Virus record (IMG/VR): IMGVR_UViG_3300029955_001365
Coordinates: 1-41,824 of that record
Strand: one strand, 5' to 3'
Source of the DNA: a virus
Length of the DNA stretch: 41,824 bases
How positions within the stretch are numbered: position 1 is the first letter of the stretch; every line of letters starts with the position of its first letter. Positions 24,837 through 33,931 of this stretch are shown here, piece after piece. The translations under genes were made by a program, and so were the position numbers. Below the pieces are notes generated by a model that searched no databases, was not told where the DNA came from, and saw nothing but the letters and a program-made list of their open reading frames with translations.

Positions 24837-25414
24837 TCGCAGCAACCCTCACTGCCATGCAAACCCGCCTGTCGGCTCTGCTCCCTGCGGTCATCCCGGT
24901 CAGCATCCTCGCGAGTTCGTCCGATTTCGGGACTCAAATCCAGGAGCGGGTCAGGAAGACCTCTGCCGTGATGCTGGCGTTCATGGGCGGCACGCGGATG
25001 GATGATGATCGCGCGCGCATTGATGCTGAGTTCATCGCGTTGGTCGTCGTCTCTTCCGTTTCCTTAGTCAAGCGCGCCGATGGTCCGCTCGGCATGGCGC
25101 ATCTGGTCGAGCTGGTGGGGGCAGCGCTGCATGGGTTGCTCATTCCCGAGGCAGGCAGCCTGACCCTGGCCAATGTCGCCAATCTTTGGGCCGACGATCT
25201 GGATAAACAAGGCCTCAGCCTGTTCGCTCTGACCTTCCGCGCCCCGCTGCCGTTGGTCCTGGCCGATGACCCTACCATCAATCTGGCTGCGCTGGTGACG
25301 GTCCATAGCGACTGGATCATCGACGATGCGACACCCGTACCGCCCGCCGCCGCACTGCCCCTGGCCGATTCTGTCGGCTCGATTACCGTCACTTTGCCGC
25401 AGGAGGTACCATGA
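24833..25414 (+). CDS. DUF1834 tail-terminator-like protein (Mu gp37)
   Basis: 193 aa from ATG 24833 (ATGA overlap with the previous stop); ATG 24824 is an alternative. Recognisable DUF1834 features are the RTSA-type strand VRKTSAVMLAFMGG, FIALVVVSSVSL and the C-terminal FALTFRAPLPL. It follows gp36 as in Mu. Role by family: completion of the tail end that joins the head. Confidence 0.85.
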   Translation: MIAATLTAMQTRLSALLPAVIPVSILASSSDFGTQIQERVRKTSAVMLAFMGGTRMDDDRARIDAEFIALVVVSSVSLVKRADGPLGMAHLVELVGAALHGLLIPEAGSLTLANVANLWADDLDKQGLSLFALTFRAPLPLVLADDPTINLAALVTVHSDWIIDDATPVPPAAALPLADSVGSITVTLPQEVP

Positions 25415-25635
25415 AAGTCATTGTCGCGCCGGGTCGTCGGGTCCGTCATCCCGATACTGCGATCCCCATCACCGGCGAGATCGATGTTGATCCCAATGAA
25501 ACCCATTGGTGGCGGCTGCTGTCGGACGGAGACCTCGTGGAGGTGGTCGAAGCGGCAGGCCTGACCGTCACTCAACATGAAGCCAGTCCCGCCGAGCCCG
25601 CTACCGCTCTGAGCGAGGAGCATGACCATGAGTAA
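25411..25635 (+). CDS. DUF2635 phage protein (Mu gp38)
   Basis: 74 aa. MKVIVAPGRRVRHPDT and THWWRLLSDGDLVEV are diagnostic of DUF2635. AGGAGG precedes the ATG. Small protein between the tail terminator and the sheath in Mu-like phages; function unknown. Its last codons overlap the sheath start. Confidence 0.85.
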   Translation: MKVIVAPGRRVRHPDTAIPITGEIDVDPNETHWWRLLSDGDLVEVVEAAGLTVTQHEASPAEPATALSEEHDHE

Positions 25636-27109
25636 CATCGCCGTCAGCGTCAGTTTTAACGACATCCCGCCGTCTCTTCGGGTGCCCGGCGCTTACCTTG
25701 AGATCGATAATTCGGGGGCGCTGCAGGGCCTGCCGGTCATTTGGTATAAGCTGCTGGTCATCGGTCAGAAATTGCCTGCGGGCGGCCAGCCTGCCGCAAC
25801 GCCGCTGCTGATTACTGGCGGAAAGGCGCAGGCCGATGCGGCCTTTGGCCAGGGCTCCATGCTGTCGTTGATGGTGCAAGCGGCGCGCAAGGCCAACGAT
25901 TACACCGAGATGTGGGCTATCGCCCTCGACGATAATTCCGCCGGTGCTGCCGCCACGGGCTCGGTTGCTTTGGCAGGGACTGCCACCGCCGCCGGAACCT
26001 ATCAGCTTTATGTCGGCGGCGTGCCCATCCAGGTTGCCGTGACGGTGGGTATGACCGGCACTGCACTCGCCACTGCTCTCGCCGCCGCCATCGCTGCTAA
26101 TGCCGACCTGCCGGTTACCGCCTCGACCGCCATTGGCACTGTCACCCTGACCGCGCGTCACAAAGGGGTCGAGGCCGGGCAGATCGATCTGCGCAATCTC
26201 TATTACCAGGGCGATGCGATTCCGGCGGGTATCACCTCGACCATCACCCAGATGAGCGGCGGCTCGGCCAACCCGCTGCTGGCCAGCGTCATCAATGCCA
26301 TGGGCGATGATCCCTATCACGCCATCATCCTGCCCTATAACGACACGGCCAGCGTTACGGCCCTGAACACCGAATTGACCCGTCGGTTTAGCGGGTTGGT
26401 GCAAAAGGACAGTCATGCCTATGGCTGGGTGCCCGGCACAGTCGGCACGTTGGCTTCTTGGGGCACCACTCAAGACAGCCCGCATCTCTCAGTGCTGGGG
26501 GCCAGCAATCTGCCGACGCCCGGCTTCGTGGCGGCGGCTGTGTACGGTGCGGTTGCTGCCTATTATTTGTCCGATGATCCGGCCCGCCCGCTACGGACCC
26601 TCGCGCTTCCCGGCCTGCTGGCCCCGGCTCCGGCGGATCGGTTTTCTTGGACCAACCGCAATCTTCTTCTTCACGACGGCATCGGCACCTTTGTCGTCGA
26701 TCCTGACGGCACCATGCGCATCGAGCGAAGCATCACGACGTACCAGCTGAATGGTGCCGGGGCACAGGACGCCAGCTACCTGCAAACCGAAACCATGGCC
26801 ACCATCGCCTATGTGCGGTTTTCCTGGGTCAACCGGATGCTGATCCGCTTCCCTCGGTACAAGTTGGCCGACGATGCTCCGACCCCGCCGCCGCCGAATA
26901 CCGTGACCCCCCGCGTGGTGGCAGCCGAGCAGCTGGCTTGGTTCGTGGAGATGGTCGATGCCGGGATCTGCGAGGACGTGGCTCAATTCAAGGCCACTCA
27001 GATTGTGGTGCGTAACCGTAACGACAACACCCGCATCGACTCGATTGTGCCCGCTCATCTCGTCAGCGGCCTGCAGGTGATCGCGGGCAAGCTTAGATTC
27101 CTTCTCTAA
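25628..27109 (+). CDS. L: Contractile tail sheath protein (Mu gpL)
   Basis: 493 aa. Forms the sheath around the tail tube. Family marks: FNDIPPSLRVPGAYLEIDNS near the start, LLVIGQKL, AAKA-type stretch TGGKAQADAAFGQGSMLS, the middle YHAIILPYNDTASVTALN, and RALPGL-like LRTLALPGLLAP. ATG 25628 is preferred because GAGGAG (25615-25620) is seven bases away; ATG 25622 is only one base away. Its neighbour is the tube protein. Confidence 0.94.
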   Translation: MSNIAVSVSFNDIPPSLRVPGAYLEIDNSGALQGLPVIWYKLLVIGQKLPAGGQPAATPLLITGGKAQADAAFGQGSMLSLMVQAARKANDYTEMWAIALDDNSAGAAATGSVALAGTATAAGTYQLYVGGVPIQVAVTVGMTGTALATALAAAIAANADLPVTASTAIGTVTLTARHKGVEAGQIDLRNLYYQGDAIPAGITSTITQMSGGSANPLLASVINAMGDDPYHAIILPYNDTASVTALNTELTRRFSGLVQKDSHAYGWVPGTVGTLASWGTTQDSPHLSVLGASNLPTPGFVAAAVYGAVAAYYLSDDPARPLRTLALPGLLAPAPADRFSWTNRNLLLHDGIGTFVVDPDGTMRIERSITTYQLNGAGAQDASYLQTETMATIAYVRFSWVNRMLIRFPRYKLADDAPTPPPPNTVTPRVVAAEQLAWFVEMVDAGICEDVAQFKATQIVVRNRNDNTRIDSIVPAHLVSGLQVIAGKLRFLL

Positions 27110-27121
27110 CGGAGAGAGACT

Positions 27122-27490
27122 ATGGCATCGGCCAATCAACGCACAGGTCGCGTCTATCTAACCATTAATGGCACCTATTACGAATCCGACGGGGGAGCCA
27201 AACTCAGCAACGCCAACGCAATGACCCGCGAAGACGTCATTGGCGATCAAATCCATGGATTCAAAGAGGTTCTCAAGGCCCCAACCCTTGAATGCTCACT
27301 GATTCATGGTGGCGATTTGGATGTGTTAGCCGTGGGCGACATCGTCGACGGCACGGTCATCTTCCGGACTGACACTGATATCTCCTACACTTTGTCGAAT
27401 TGCTGGGTCTCTGAGCTTAAAGACTTGGACGGCAAAGAAGGAAAGCTTGGGGTCACGATAAAATCCAAGCTGCCTGCCCAATCGAGCTGA
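27122..27490 (+). CDS. M: Tail tube protein (Mu gpM)
   Basis: 122 aa, right length for gpM. Contains RVYLTINGTYYESDGGAKLS, REDVIGDQIHGFKE and a C-terminal KEGKLGVTIKSKLPAQSS. Polymerises inside the sheath. The 38 bases after its stop include a small hairpin (GGCT/AGCC near 27500-27512) followed by TTTT, which could partly end transcription and keep tube mRNA high. Confidence 0.9.
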   Translation: MASANQRTGRVYLTINGTYYESDGGAKLSNANAMTREDVIGDQIHGFKEVLKAPTLECSLIHGGDLDVLAVGDIVDGTVIFRTDTDISYTLSNCWVSELKDLDGKEGKLGVTIKSKLPAQSS

Positions 27491-27528
27491 CTTTAAACCG
27501 GCTTTAAAAGCCTTTTGACGGAGCGATC

Positions 27529-27816
27529 ATGCCCACCATTGAAATTCATAAGGACGGCTCGAAGACCGTCCACCTCGACTATCCCCTCGAAAAAGGGCCG
27601 GAGGGCAACAAGCTGGCCTCGGTGACCTTTCGCCGGATCAAAGGCAAAGATCTTCGCGTCATGGCCGAGCGCAATCACAATCTGTTCTGGCTGATCAGCC
27701 AACTGTCTGGTGTCGCTGGCCCGTTTATCGACGAGTTGGATGGCGAGGATATAGCCATGATTCAAGATGTGGTGAACGGTTTTTTGAAGTCTGGCCAAGC
27801 AACTGGCGAGGCCTGA
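27529..27816 (+). CDS. Tail assembly chaperone, short form (Mu gp41)
   Basis: 95 aa. LEKGPEGNKLASVTFRRIKG and LRVMAERNHNLFWLISQLSG identify the Mu gp41/tail assembly chaperone group. In long-tailed phages this protein and a frameshifted longer form guide tube assembly around the tape measure. The slippery site TTTTTTG is at 27780-27786. A second frame continues past the stop to 27935 and lies directly before the tape measure gene. Confidence 0.88.
   Translation: MPTIEIHKDGSKTVHLDYPLEKGPEGNKLASVTFRRIKGKDLRVMAERNHNLFWLISQLSGVAGPFIDELDGEDIAMIQDVVNGFLKSGQATGEA
27780..27786 (+). other. -1 ribosomal frameshift heptamer T TTT TTG
   Basis: In the chaperone frame the codons are GGT TTT TTG, so the bases 27780-27786 form a X XXY YYZ heptamer (T TTT TTG). 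A -1 slip leads into an open frame of 49 codons that ends at 27935. The frame change is the expected one for tail assembly chaperones. Confidence 0.8.
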
Positions 27817-27935
27817 TCGCTGATCTCCTGGCCGTTCTTGGTGGCGGCCTGGATTGGCTGGATATGAATAAGGACGAACTGATGCGCTGGCACGAAGAGG
27901 CCTGCCGCATCCGGAATGCAAAGGGAGGAAGTTGA
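27786..27935 (+). CDS. Frameshifted C-terminal extension of the tail assembly chaperone
   Basis: Read in the -1 frame after the slip: 49 codons and a TGA at 27933-27935. The encoded segment (GLIADLLAVLGGGLDWLDM, then MRWHEEACR) looks like real protein and lacks a convincing start of its own before the overlap. The fused product would be 135 aa. The stop shares its last base with the tape measure start. The extension is presumed to contact the tape measure protein. Confidence 0.75.
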   Translation, partial: EVWPSNWRGLIADLLAVLGGGLDWLDMNKDELMRWHEEACRIRNAKGGS

Positions 27936-30340
27936 TGGCTGGCAATATGACTTTCTCTCTTTTGTTCAAGGCGCGCGATGAAGCCTCGGCTGTCGTCCAG
28001 CGCCTGATCTCAAACCTTGCCGCCCCTGCCCATGCAGCCCTCCAAACGGCCCGCGCCACCGGCATGGCGGCGCAACAATTTGCGCAGAGCTTCGCGGGCA
28101 TTGGCTCAATGGTAGCGGGTGGCTTTGCGATGCGCGATGTCATCAAGGCCAATGACGGTTTTACCCGCCTCGCCATCACCAGCGGCATGAGTGCCGATCA
28201 GGTCAGTCATCTGCGCGATACCTTTCACGACACCGCCATCGCCGCGCGCGTGTCTGGCGCAGATATGGCTGCCGCTTTTCAGGGGATGCGGTCGCACGGC
28301 GGCTCAATCCAACTATTTGAGGACAATGCCAACACCATCGGAGCTGCCATCCAGTTGATGGGGGGCCATGCTGACGAGCTTGGGGCCATGATGGCCTCGG
28401 CTAACAAGCATATGCAGCTCTCCAGCGGCCCGCAGTTGCTGCAATTTCTGGCTACGGCGCGTCAGCAGTTGAAGGGTGTGGATGGCGGATTTGAGGCCTT
28501 TGCCGAACATAGCCAGGCGCTGATGTCGAGCTATGCCGAGCAAGGCCATACGGGCGAAAAAGCGGCGCGGGAAGTTTCCGGAATCTATGCCCTGACGGCC
28601 ATGGGCACCGCCTCGCCCATGCGCGCCGCCCGCACGGTCGATGGCCTGATTCAATCCTTGGCCGATCCCGCCGCCCGCAATCATCTGCAAAGCATGGGCA
28701 TCAAGGTCTTCAACACCGATGCCAATGGCAACCAGGATCGCCGCCTCGGGACGCGCGGCATCTCGGATATCATGCAGCAAATGGCAGCCGGTCTGGCCGA
28801 TAGCAAATCTCAATTCATGTTCGAGGATCAGCTCGGCCCTGAAATGAAGGCCGCTCTCAAGATCGCTATCGCTGAGATCAAAGCGGACAAAGCATCTGGC
28901 GGCATTGGCCGATCTCAGACCCTGGAAAAGATGGTCAATGACCAGGGGGATGCCAGCAAATTCACGGCTGATGCCGAGAAAATGAAGCAGACATTCAGCG
29001 GCTCCATGAATGCGCTGAATGGGTCGGTCAGTAAATTTGCAGATGCGCATTTGGCTGGGCCGGTTCAGGCGCTAGCCAACGGTATGGCGACCCTCGAAGG
29101 GCCTCTCGGCACCGTTGTCGTCAGTTTGGCCGGGCTGGTCGCCGTTGGCAATGCTCTCGGCTGGATCATGAGCGCCGTGGCGGCCTTCAAAGCCTTTGGG
29201 GCAGCGCTGGGGGTCTTGCGACTGGGCAGCGTTGTGACCTCTCTCATCGGCCTCGCTCGCGTAGGCGTGATCGTGGGTGGCTTGCGTTTCGGCGGCATGG
29301 TCATGAGTCTGGTTGAGGGTGCCGGGGCCTGCTTGGCCCTGGTCCGAGGTATTCGGGTCGCGACGGCGGCCATGTGGCTCTTTGATATCGCCGCCAATGC
29401 CAATCCGATTGGCCTCGTTGTCCTCGGCGCAGCGGCGCTTGCCGCCAGCGCCTTTGTCGTGTGGGACAATTGGAAAGAACTGGTGGCGTGGTTCGAGGAC
29501 AAACTGACTAAGCTGCGTCAGATGTTTCAGGATCTCGCCGACACGATTAAAAACTCTGGCGTTGGCAGGTTCTTCGGGGCCGGGGGGCCTCCCTCAGCAG
29601 CGGGCACTGCGCGATGGGCCAAAGTCACGGCCCTGGGTGGCCCGTTGATTGATGCAGGCCATCGCTCGCCGCGCCAGGGCCCAGCCGCCTCAGAGCCGGT
29701 GGGGATTCGCAACAACAATCCTTTGAATTTGCGGTCATGGCAAGGGGCCGAGACCAAGGATGGTTTTGCCGCCTTCGCCAGCCCAGAAGAGGGGATTTCC
29801 AAGGCCGTCAAGAACCTCCAGAATTACGACAGGCGCGGCGATGATACGGTCGAGCGCATTATCGCCAAATGGGCACCGGCCAATGAAAACAACACCAAAG
29901 CCTATACGGAGACCGTCTCCAAAGGCATGGGTGTCAAGCCGGGAGATCATCTGGATCTGCAAGATCCCGGTACGCTGTCAAAGCTCCTCTCGAACATGAT
30001 CAAGGTCGAGGATGGCAAGCAACCCTATAGCACTGAGGCGTTGGCTAAGGGTATCGCCATGGGCCTCGCGGAACAGCCAGGCCCGCCGCCGGTCGAAAAA
30101 GTGGCGGCGGGACTGGCAAAGCAGGAACCGGCGCACCAAACTGCGCAGGCGACATCGGTGGGCGACGCCAACGACGCCATGCCCGCCACACGTCAGGCCC
30201 CAGCTGCCCAGCGGCTGGAAGGCACGATCACTGTCATGATTCAAGGCCTGCCCAAAGAGGCGACAGCCACGGTCAAATCTAATCAGCCCGGTCTCGGGGT
30301 CGCACTGGATCGCGGGCCGCTGATGGCTGCGGGAGGCTGA
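27935..30340 (+). CDS. Tape measure protein with embedded peptidoglycan hydrolase
   Basis: 801 aa. Sets tail length and is ejected ahead of DNA. The N-terminal ~370 residues are helical, from MAGNMTFSLLFKARDEASAV onward. Several hydrophobic stretches follow (about 390-510). At ~587-715 there is a lytic domain, with GIRNNNPLNLRSWQG, FAAFASPEEGISKAVKNL, ERIIAKWAPANENNTKAY and KQPYSTEALAKGIAMG, close in pattern to the P5-type muramidase of phage particles. It would help the DNA cross the cell wall. ATG 27935 overlaps the frameshifted stop. Confidence 0.9.
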   Translation: MAGNMTFSLLFKARDEASAVVQRLISNLAAPAHAALQTARATGMAAQQFAQSFAGIGSMVAGGFAMRDVIKANDGFTRLAITSGMSADQVSHLRDTFHDTAIAARVSGADMAAAFQGMRSHGGSIQLFEDNANTIGAAIQLMGGHADELGAMMASANKHMQLSSGPQLLQFLATARQQLKGVDGGFEAFAEHSQALMSSYAEQGHTGEKAAREVSGIYALTAMGTASPMRAARTVDGLIQSLADPAARNHLQSMGIKVFNTDANGNQDRRLGTRGISDIMQQMAAGLADSKSQFMFEDQLGPEMKAALKIAIAEIKADKASGGIGRSQTLEKMVNDQGDASKFTADAEKMKQTFSGSMNALNGSVSKFADAHLAGPVQALANGMATLEGPLGTVVVSLAGLVAVGNALGWIMSAVAAFKAFGAALGVLRLGSVVTSLIGLARVGVIVGGLRFGGMVMSLVEGAGACLALVRGIRVATAAMWLFDIAANANPIGLVVLGAAALAASAFVVWDNWKELVAWFEDKLTKLRQMFQDLADTIKNSGVGRFFGAGGPPSAAGTARWAKVTALGGPLIDAGHRSPRQGPAASEPVGIRNNNPLNLRSWQGAETKDGFAAFASPEEGISKAVKNLQNYDRRGDDTVERIIAKWAPANENNTKAYTETVSKGMGVKPGDHLDLQDPGTLSKLLSNMIKVEDGKQPYSTEALAKGIAMGLAEQPGPPPVEKVAAGLAKQEPAHQTAQATSVGDANDAMPATRQAPAAQRLEGTITVMIQGLPKEATATVKSNQPGLGVALDRGPLMAAGG

Positions 30341-30341
30341 G

Positions 30342-31877
30342 ATGTCCTGGCGCGATGGATTGCAAAAAGCATCGTTTCGTGGGGTGACGTTCCTGACGGG
30401 CCGCCCCGAATTGGAAACCGGGCGCCGGGTGGCACTCCATGAATATCCTAAAAAGGATGAGCCGCGCGCCGAGGATATGGGCCGGAAAGCACGGGTATTC
30501 GCTTTCGAGGCATTCGTGCTTGGAGACGATTACATCTCGCAAGCGCGGGCGCTTCTAGCCGCCTGCGAGACCAAGGATGCCGGGCGGCTGGTCCATCCGT
30601 CCTGGGGGGCGACCATGGCCCTCTGCACGGCATGTCATATGACAGAGGATTTCGCGACGGCGGGCCGTATGGCCAGCTTTGCGCTGACCTTCCAGGAGGA
30701 CCCGACTGCGGGTCAGGATGGCGCGGGCGGCGGTGCATCTTCTGCGGGTGCGGGCGGCTTGAGCATCACTGAGGACACCAGCACCAGCGTCACCTTGGCG
30801 GCGGACGATGCTGATGCGGATATTAGTGATGGGTTCGCGGATGAGTGGGATTGTAGCGGCATCTCTGATATCTCCGCCTCTGCGACCGAGGATGTCGCGG
30901 CTGCCACAGATGCCCTCAGCGACATGGCCAGCCAGATCGATCTCAGCGGAGCCATGGCGGCCCTGGCCAAAGTCCGTAGCCTGCCGGGCTATTTGCTGTC
31001 GATCATCCCCGGCCTAGGCCTGACCAGTCGCCTCAGCAGCTTCCGTTCGCTGATCAATAGCTATCTCAATCTGCCTGCCCAACTCGCGGCGCAGGTGACT
31101 GGGCTGATCTCCTCATTCACCGGCGCGCTTGGCCTGGGCGGCGCGAGTTCCGGACTTTGGTCAATGGCAGGCGGGCGCGGCGCTGGGTCGCCGCATCTGG
31201 CTATCGCCGATCTGTTCGTCGATCCCAGCGGTGCCGGGTCAAATGGATCATCGAGCGGCGGCGCTGCCCTGGTCTGGCCTCCCCTGCCCACCGGCACAGC
31301 AGCCGGTGCGGTCGATCAGGTCCGCTATTACCAGACTGCGGCGCAGATCCAGGCTTCCAACGCGAGCGCGGCATTATCGCTCAATGCCATCTCGGCCATC
31401 ACGTCGCAGGCCAGCATCACCACGAGCCTGCCGACCATCGCGCCGGTTGCGAAAATGGTTGCCAACCGGGTGGCACTTGCGGCCCTGATCCGCCGGATGG
31501 CCCTGGTCGAAGCGGCGCGGGTGGCAGCGACGGTGACGCCCACGAACAAGGCCGAGGCCCTGGCCATCAGCACCGATCTGGCTGCCCGTCTGGATGCAGA
31601 GGTCATCGTGCTCGGCAATCAGACTCCGACAGCCGCCCGCCGCCGCACCATGTCCAGCCTGACCCGGCTGAAGGTGGCGGTCCAGCGCGACATGAGCCAG
31701 CGCGCCGCTACCCTGGCTGATCTGGTGACTTATCGCAACACCAGCCCGATCCCAGCCATCGTCCTGGCCGCCCGTCTCTATGACGATCCGGCCCGTGCGG
31801 GTGAGATCGTGACGCGCAATGGCGTGGCGCATCCCGGCTTCGTGCCCGCGATTAATTTGGAGGTTTTAGCCCAATGA
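30342..31877 (+). CDS. N: DNA circularisation/tail protein N (Mu gpN)
   Basis: 511 aa. The N-terminus matches the DNA_circ_N family: WRDGLQKASFRGVTF, HEYPKKDEPRAEDMGRKAR and DAGRLVHPSWG. In Mu N binds and circularises incoming DNA and is part of the tail tip. The rest is Ala/Ser rich with helical segments (VEAARVAATVTPTNKAEALA). GGGAGG lies five bases before ATG 30342. It overlaps gene P by 4 bases. Confidence 0.9.
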   Translation: MSWRDGLQKASFRGVTFLTGRPELETGRRVALHEYPKKDEPRAEDMGRKARVFAFEAFVLGDDYISQARALLAACETKDAGRLVHPSWGATMALCTACHMTEDFATAGRMASFALTFQEDPTAGQDGAGGGASSAGAGGLSITEDTSTSVTLAADDADADISDGFADEWDCSGISDISASATEDVAAATDALSDMASQIDLSGAMAALAKVRSLPGYLLSIIPGLGLTSRLSSFRSLINSYLNLPAQLAAQVTGLISSFTGALGLGGASSGLWSMAGGRGAGSPHLAIADLFVDPSGAGSNGSSSGGAALVWPPLPTGTAAGAVDQVRYYQTAAQIQASNASAALSLNAISAITSQASITTSLPTIAPVAKMVANRVALAALIRRMALVEAARVAATVTPTNKAEALAISTDLAARLDAEVIVLGNQTPTAARRRTMSSLTRLKVAVQRDMSQRAATLADLVTYRNTSPIPAIVLAARLYDDPARAGEIVTRNGVAHPGFVPAINLEVLAQ

Positions 31878-32914
31878 GCAACGATGTTGTGACCCTCAAA
31901 ACCAATGGTCAGCTTTGGACAGGCTGGACCTCTGTGACCATCGAGACCGGCCTTGAAACGATGACGGGCTCCTATTCCTTGGGCATCACCGACACGGCAA
32001 CAGCCGAGGCCATCAAACAGATTTTCCCGGGCCAATCCTGCTCGGTCGAGATCGATGGCACGCCGATCATCACCGGCTATATCGATGATGTGGATGTCAG
32101 CTACAGCAAGGATAGTCACGGTCTGACCGTGCAGGGCCGCGATGCCAGCGCGGATCTGGTCGATTGCTCGGCGGTGCATGACACGGGCCGCTGGACCACG
32201 CAGACGACTTTGCAAATCGTCCAGGATCTCTGCAAGCCCTTCGGAATCAAAGTTACCGCCGAAGTTGAGATGGGCAAGCCGTGGTCCGATTTCCACTTGC
32301 AGACAGGGGAGACTGTTTATGAGGCACTGGAGCGGGTCTGCCGCTGGGAAGGTGTCCTGGCGACCAGTGATGGCCTTGGCGGCCTGCTCCTCACTCGCGC
32401 CGGTGTCAGCGGGAAAAATGGAGGTTTGCGCTTGGGCGACAACCTTCTCAGCGGCGATGGCCATCATTCTTTTCGGGATCGTCAATCGGAAATTACGGTG
32501 CTGGGGCAGCTGGGCGGCAGCGATTACGTGTCACCAGCGCAAACAGCGGGGCCGAAGGCGGTCGGTAAAGACCCGAATATCAGCCGCTATCGGCCTTTGA
32601 TCGTCATGGCGGAAATCGCCCGCGATGGGGACAATTTCGCGCGCCGCGCCGCTTGGGAAATCTCCAATCGCGCGGGTCGGTCGCGGCGGGCGACGGTGGC
32701 TGTGCAGGGCTGGCGTGACGCGGATGGTGCGTTGTGGGCCACCAATCGTATGGTTTCCATCGACGATGGTCTGTTAGGCATTGGCGAGGATTTTGTCCTG
32801 ACCAACGTCAAATTCACGCTCGATGAAAACGGAACCAGGTCGGAACTATCGCTGATGCCGAAAGAGGCATTTTTGCTTGATCCCATCCCTCCGATGGAGG
32901 CCAACCGTGCGTGA
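31874..32914 (+). CDS. P: Baseplate hub protein P (Mu gp44)
   Basis: 346 aa. Family segments: WTSVTIETGLETMTGSYSL near the start, GYIDDVDVSYSKDSHGLTV, VQGRDASADLVDCSA and the C-terminal LTNVKFTLDENGTRSELSLM. Forms the hub of the tail baseplate on which the spike is mounted, equivalent to gpD-type proteins in P2. It overlaps the following gene by 8 bases. Confidence 0.9.
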   Translation: MSNDVVTLKTNGQLWTGWTSVTIETGLETMTGSYSLGITDTATAEAIKQIFPGQSCSVEIDGTPIITGYIDDVDVSYSKDSHGLTVQGRDASADLVDCSAVHDTGRWTTQTTLQIVQDLCKPFGIKVTAEVEMGKPWSDFHLQTGETVYEALERVCRWEGVLATSDGLGGLLLTRAGVSGKNGGLRLGDNLLSGDGHHSFRDRQSEITVLGQLGGSDYVSPAQTAGPKAVGKDPNISRYRPLIVMAEIARDGDNFARRAAWEISNRAGRSRRATVAVQGWRDADGALWATNRMVSIDDGLLGIGEDFVLTNVKFTLDENGTRSELSLMPKEAFLLDPIPPMEANRA

Positions 32915-33485
32915 TAATGGAACTGGCCATGACCTGCGGCGAGCGATTGCCAAGGCCACGGGCGCGATGCAGCGGCGGGTCCAGATGATGGTCGCTCGCT
33001 GTGTCCTGACCCTGATCGACGATAGCAAAGGGCGGCAGGAGCTGCAGGTCAGCCTGCTGGCGGGCGAAGCCGCGGATGGCGTTGAGCATTTCCAGTCTTA
33101 CGGTTACAGCTCTGTGCCTTTTCCAGATTCCGAGGGCGTCTATCTGTCCATTGGTGGGGATCGAAACAATGGCGTGGTCATTGCCACAGGGGATCGACGT
33201 TATCGCCTCAAAAACCTGCTGCCCGGTGAAGTCGCACTTTATGATGATCAGGGACAGACGATCCACCTGACCCGCGACGGCATCGTGATCGATGGCGGGA
33301 CCAGCCAGCTGCCGATCAAAATCCAAAACACCTCCAGCGTTACCATCGATAGTCCCACCGCCCACATGACCGGGAATCTGATGGTGGACGGGGAAGTGAC
33401 GGCGAAGGGAAGCCATACAGTATCCGCTCATACGCATGGCGGCGTCGCTATTGGCGGCGCTCACACTACTGACCCAACGGGGTGA
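32907..33485 (+). CDS. Baseplate spike protein (Mu gp45)
   Basis: 192 aa from GTG 32907, chosen because GGAGG (32896-32900) is six bases upstream. It matches Mu gp45: QELQVSLLAGEAADGVEHFQ, YGYSSVPFPDSEGVYLSIGG and a beta-helix region. The end contains the metal-site motif HTH in VSAHTHGGVAIGG, which in Mu-type spikes holds an iron ion at the needle tip. It punctures the outer membrane. Confidence 0.92.
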   Translation: MRDNGTGHDLRRAIAKATGAMQRRVQMMVARCVLTLIDDSKGRQELQVSLLAGEAADGVEHFQSYGYSSVPFPDSEGVYLSIGGDRNNGVVIATGDRRYRLKNLLPGEVALYDDQGQTIHLTRDGIVIDGGTSQLPIKIQNTSSVTIDSPTAHMTGNLMVDGEVTAKGSHTVSAHTHGGVAIGGAHTTDPTG

Positions 33486-33487
33486 TC

Positions 33488-33931
33488 ATGCTCGACATTG
33501 CTCTCATCCTCGACCCGATCACGCATCAGCCCGATATCGCTCTCGCCGCAGGCGATTTGGTGACCGACAATAGCCTTTATACAGCCGTGCTCTTATCCCT
33601 GGGCTGCGATGCGCGGGCTGAAGCGGGCGATGTGCTGCCGGTCAGTAGCACCGATCCGCGCGGCTGGTGGGCCGATCGTGTGACACCGACGATGCGCCCC
33701 GCTGTGCCAGCCCATCGCACTGGCTCAAAGCTCTGGTTGGAGGCCCGCTCAAAGCAAATCCCGGAAACTTTAAGGCGCATTGAAGACCGTTTAAAAGCCG
33801 CCCTCTCCTGGATCGTGCAGGACAATTATGCCACCTCGCTCACCGTCCAGGCTGAGTGGATCGGCTTGGGCCAGCTGGGCTATCTGATCGTCATTGACGC
33901 TCGCAAGATTAGTCTGAGGGGAGCCCTGTAA
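33488..33931 (+). CDS. Baseplate protein GP46 family
   Basis: 147 aa. MLDIALILDPITHQPDIAL, GGWW-type segment STDPRGWWADRV, and GSKLWLEARSKQIPETLRRI are characteristic of gp46. It is a baseplate wedge part next to the J-like protein. GTG 33482 is an alternative start; no strong ribosome binding site is visible. It ends on the start of the next gene. Confidence 0.88.
   Translation: MLDIALILDPITHQPDIALAAGDLVTDNSLYTAVLLSLGCDARAEAGDVLPVSSTDPRGWWADRVTPTMRPAVPAHRTGSKLWLEARSKQIPETLRRIEDRLKAALSWIVQDNYATSLTVQAEWIGLGQLGYLIVIDARKISLRGAL

Noticed and set aside
25601-26485. Minus-strand open frame opposite the sheath gene
   Set aside because: Antisense shadow of gpL, no ribosome binding site or recognisable domain.
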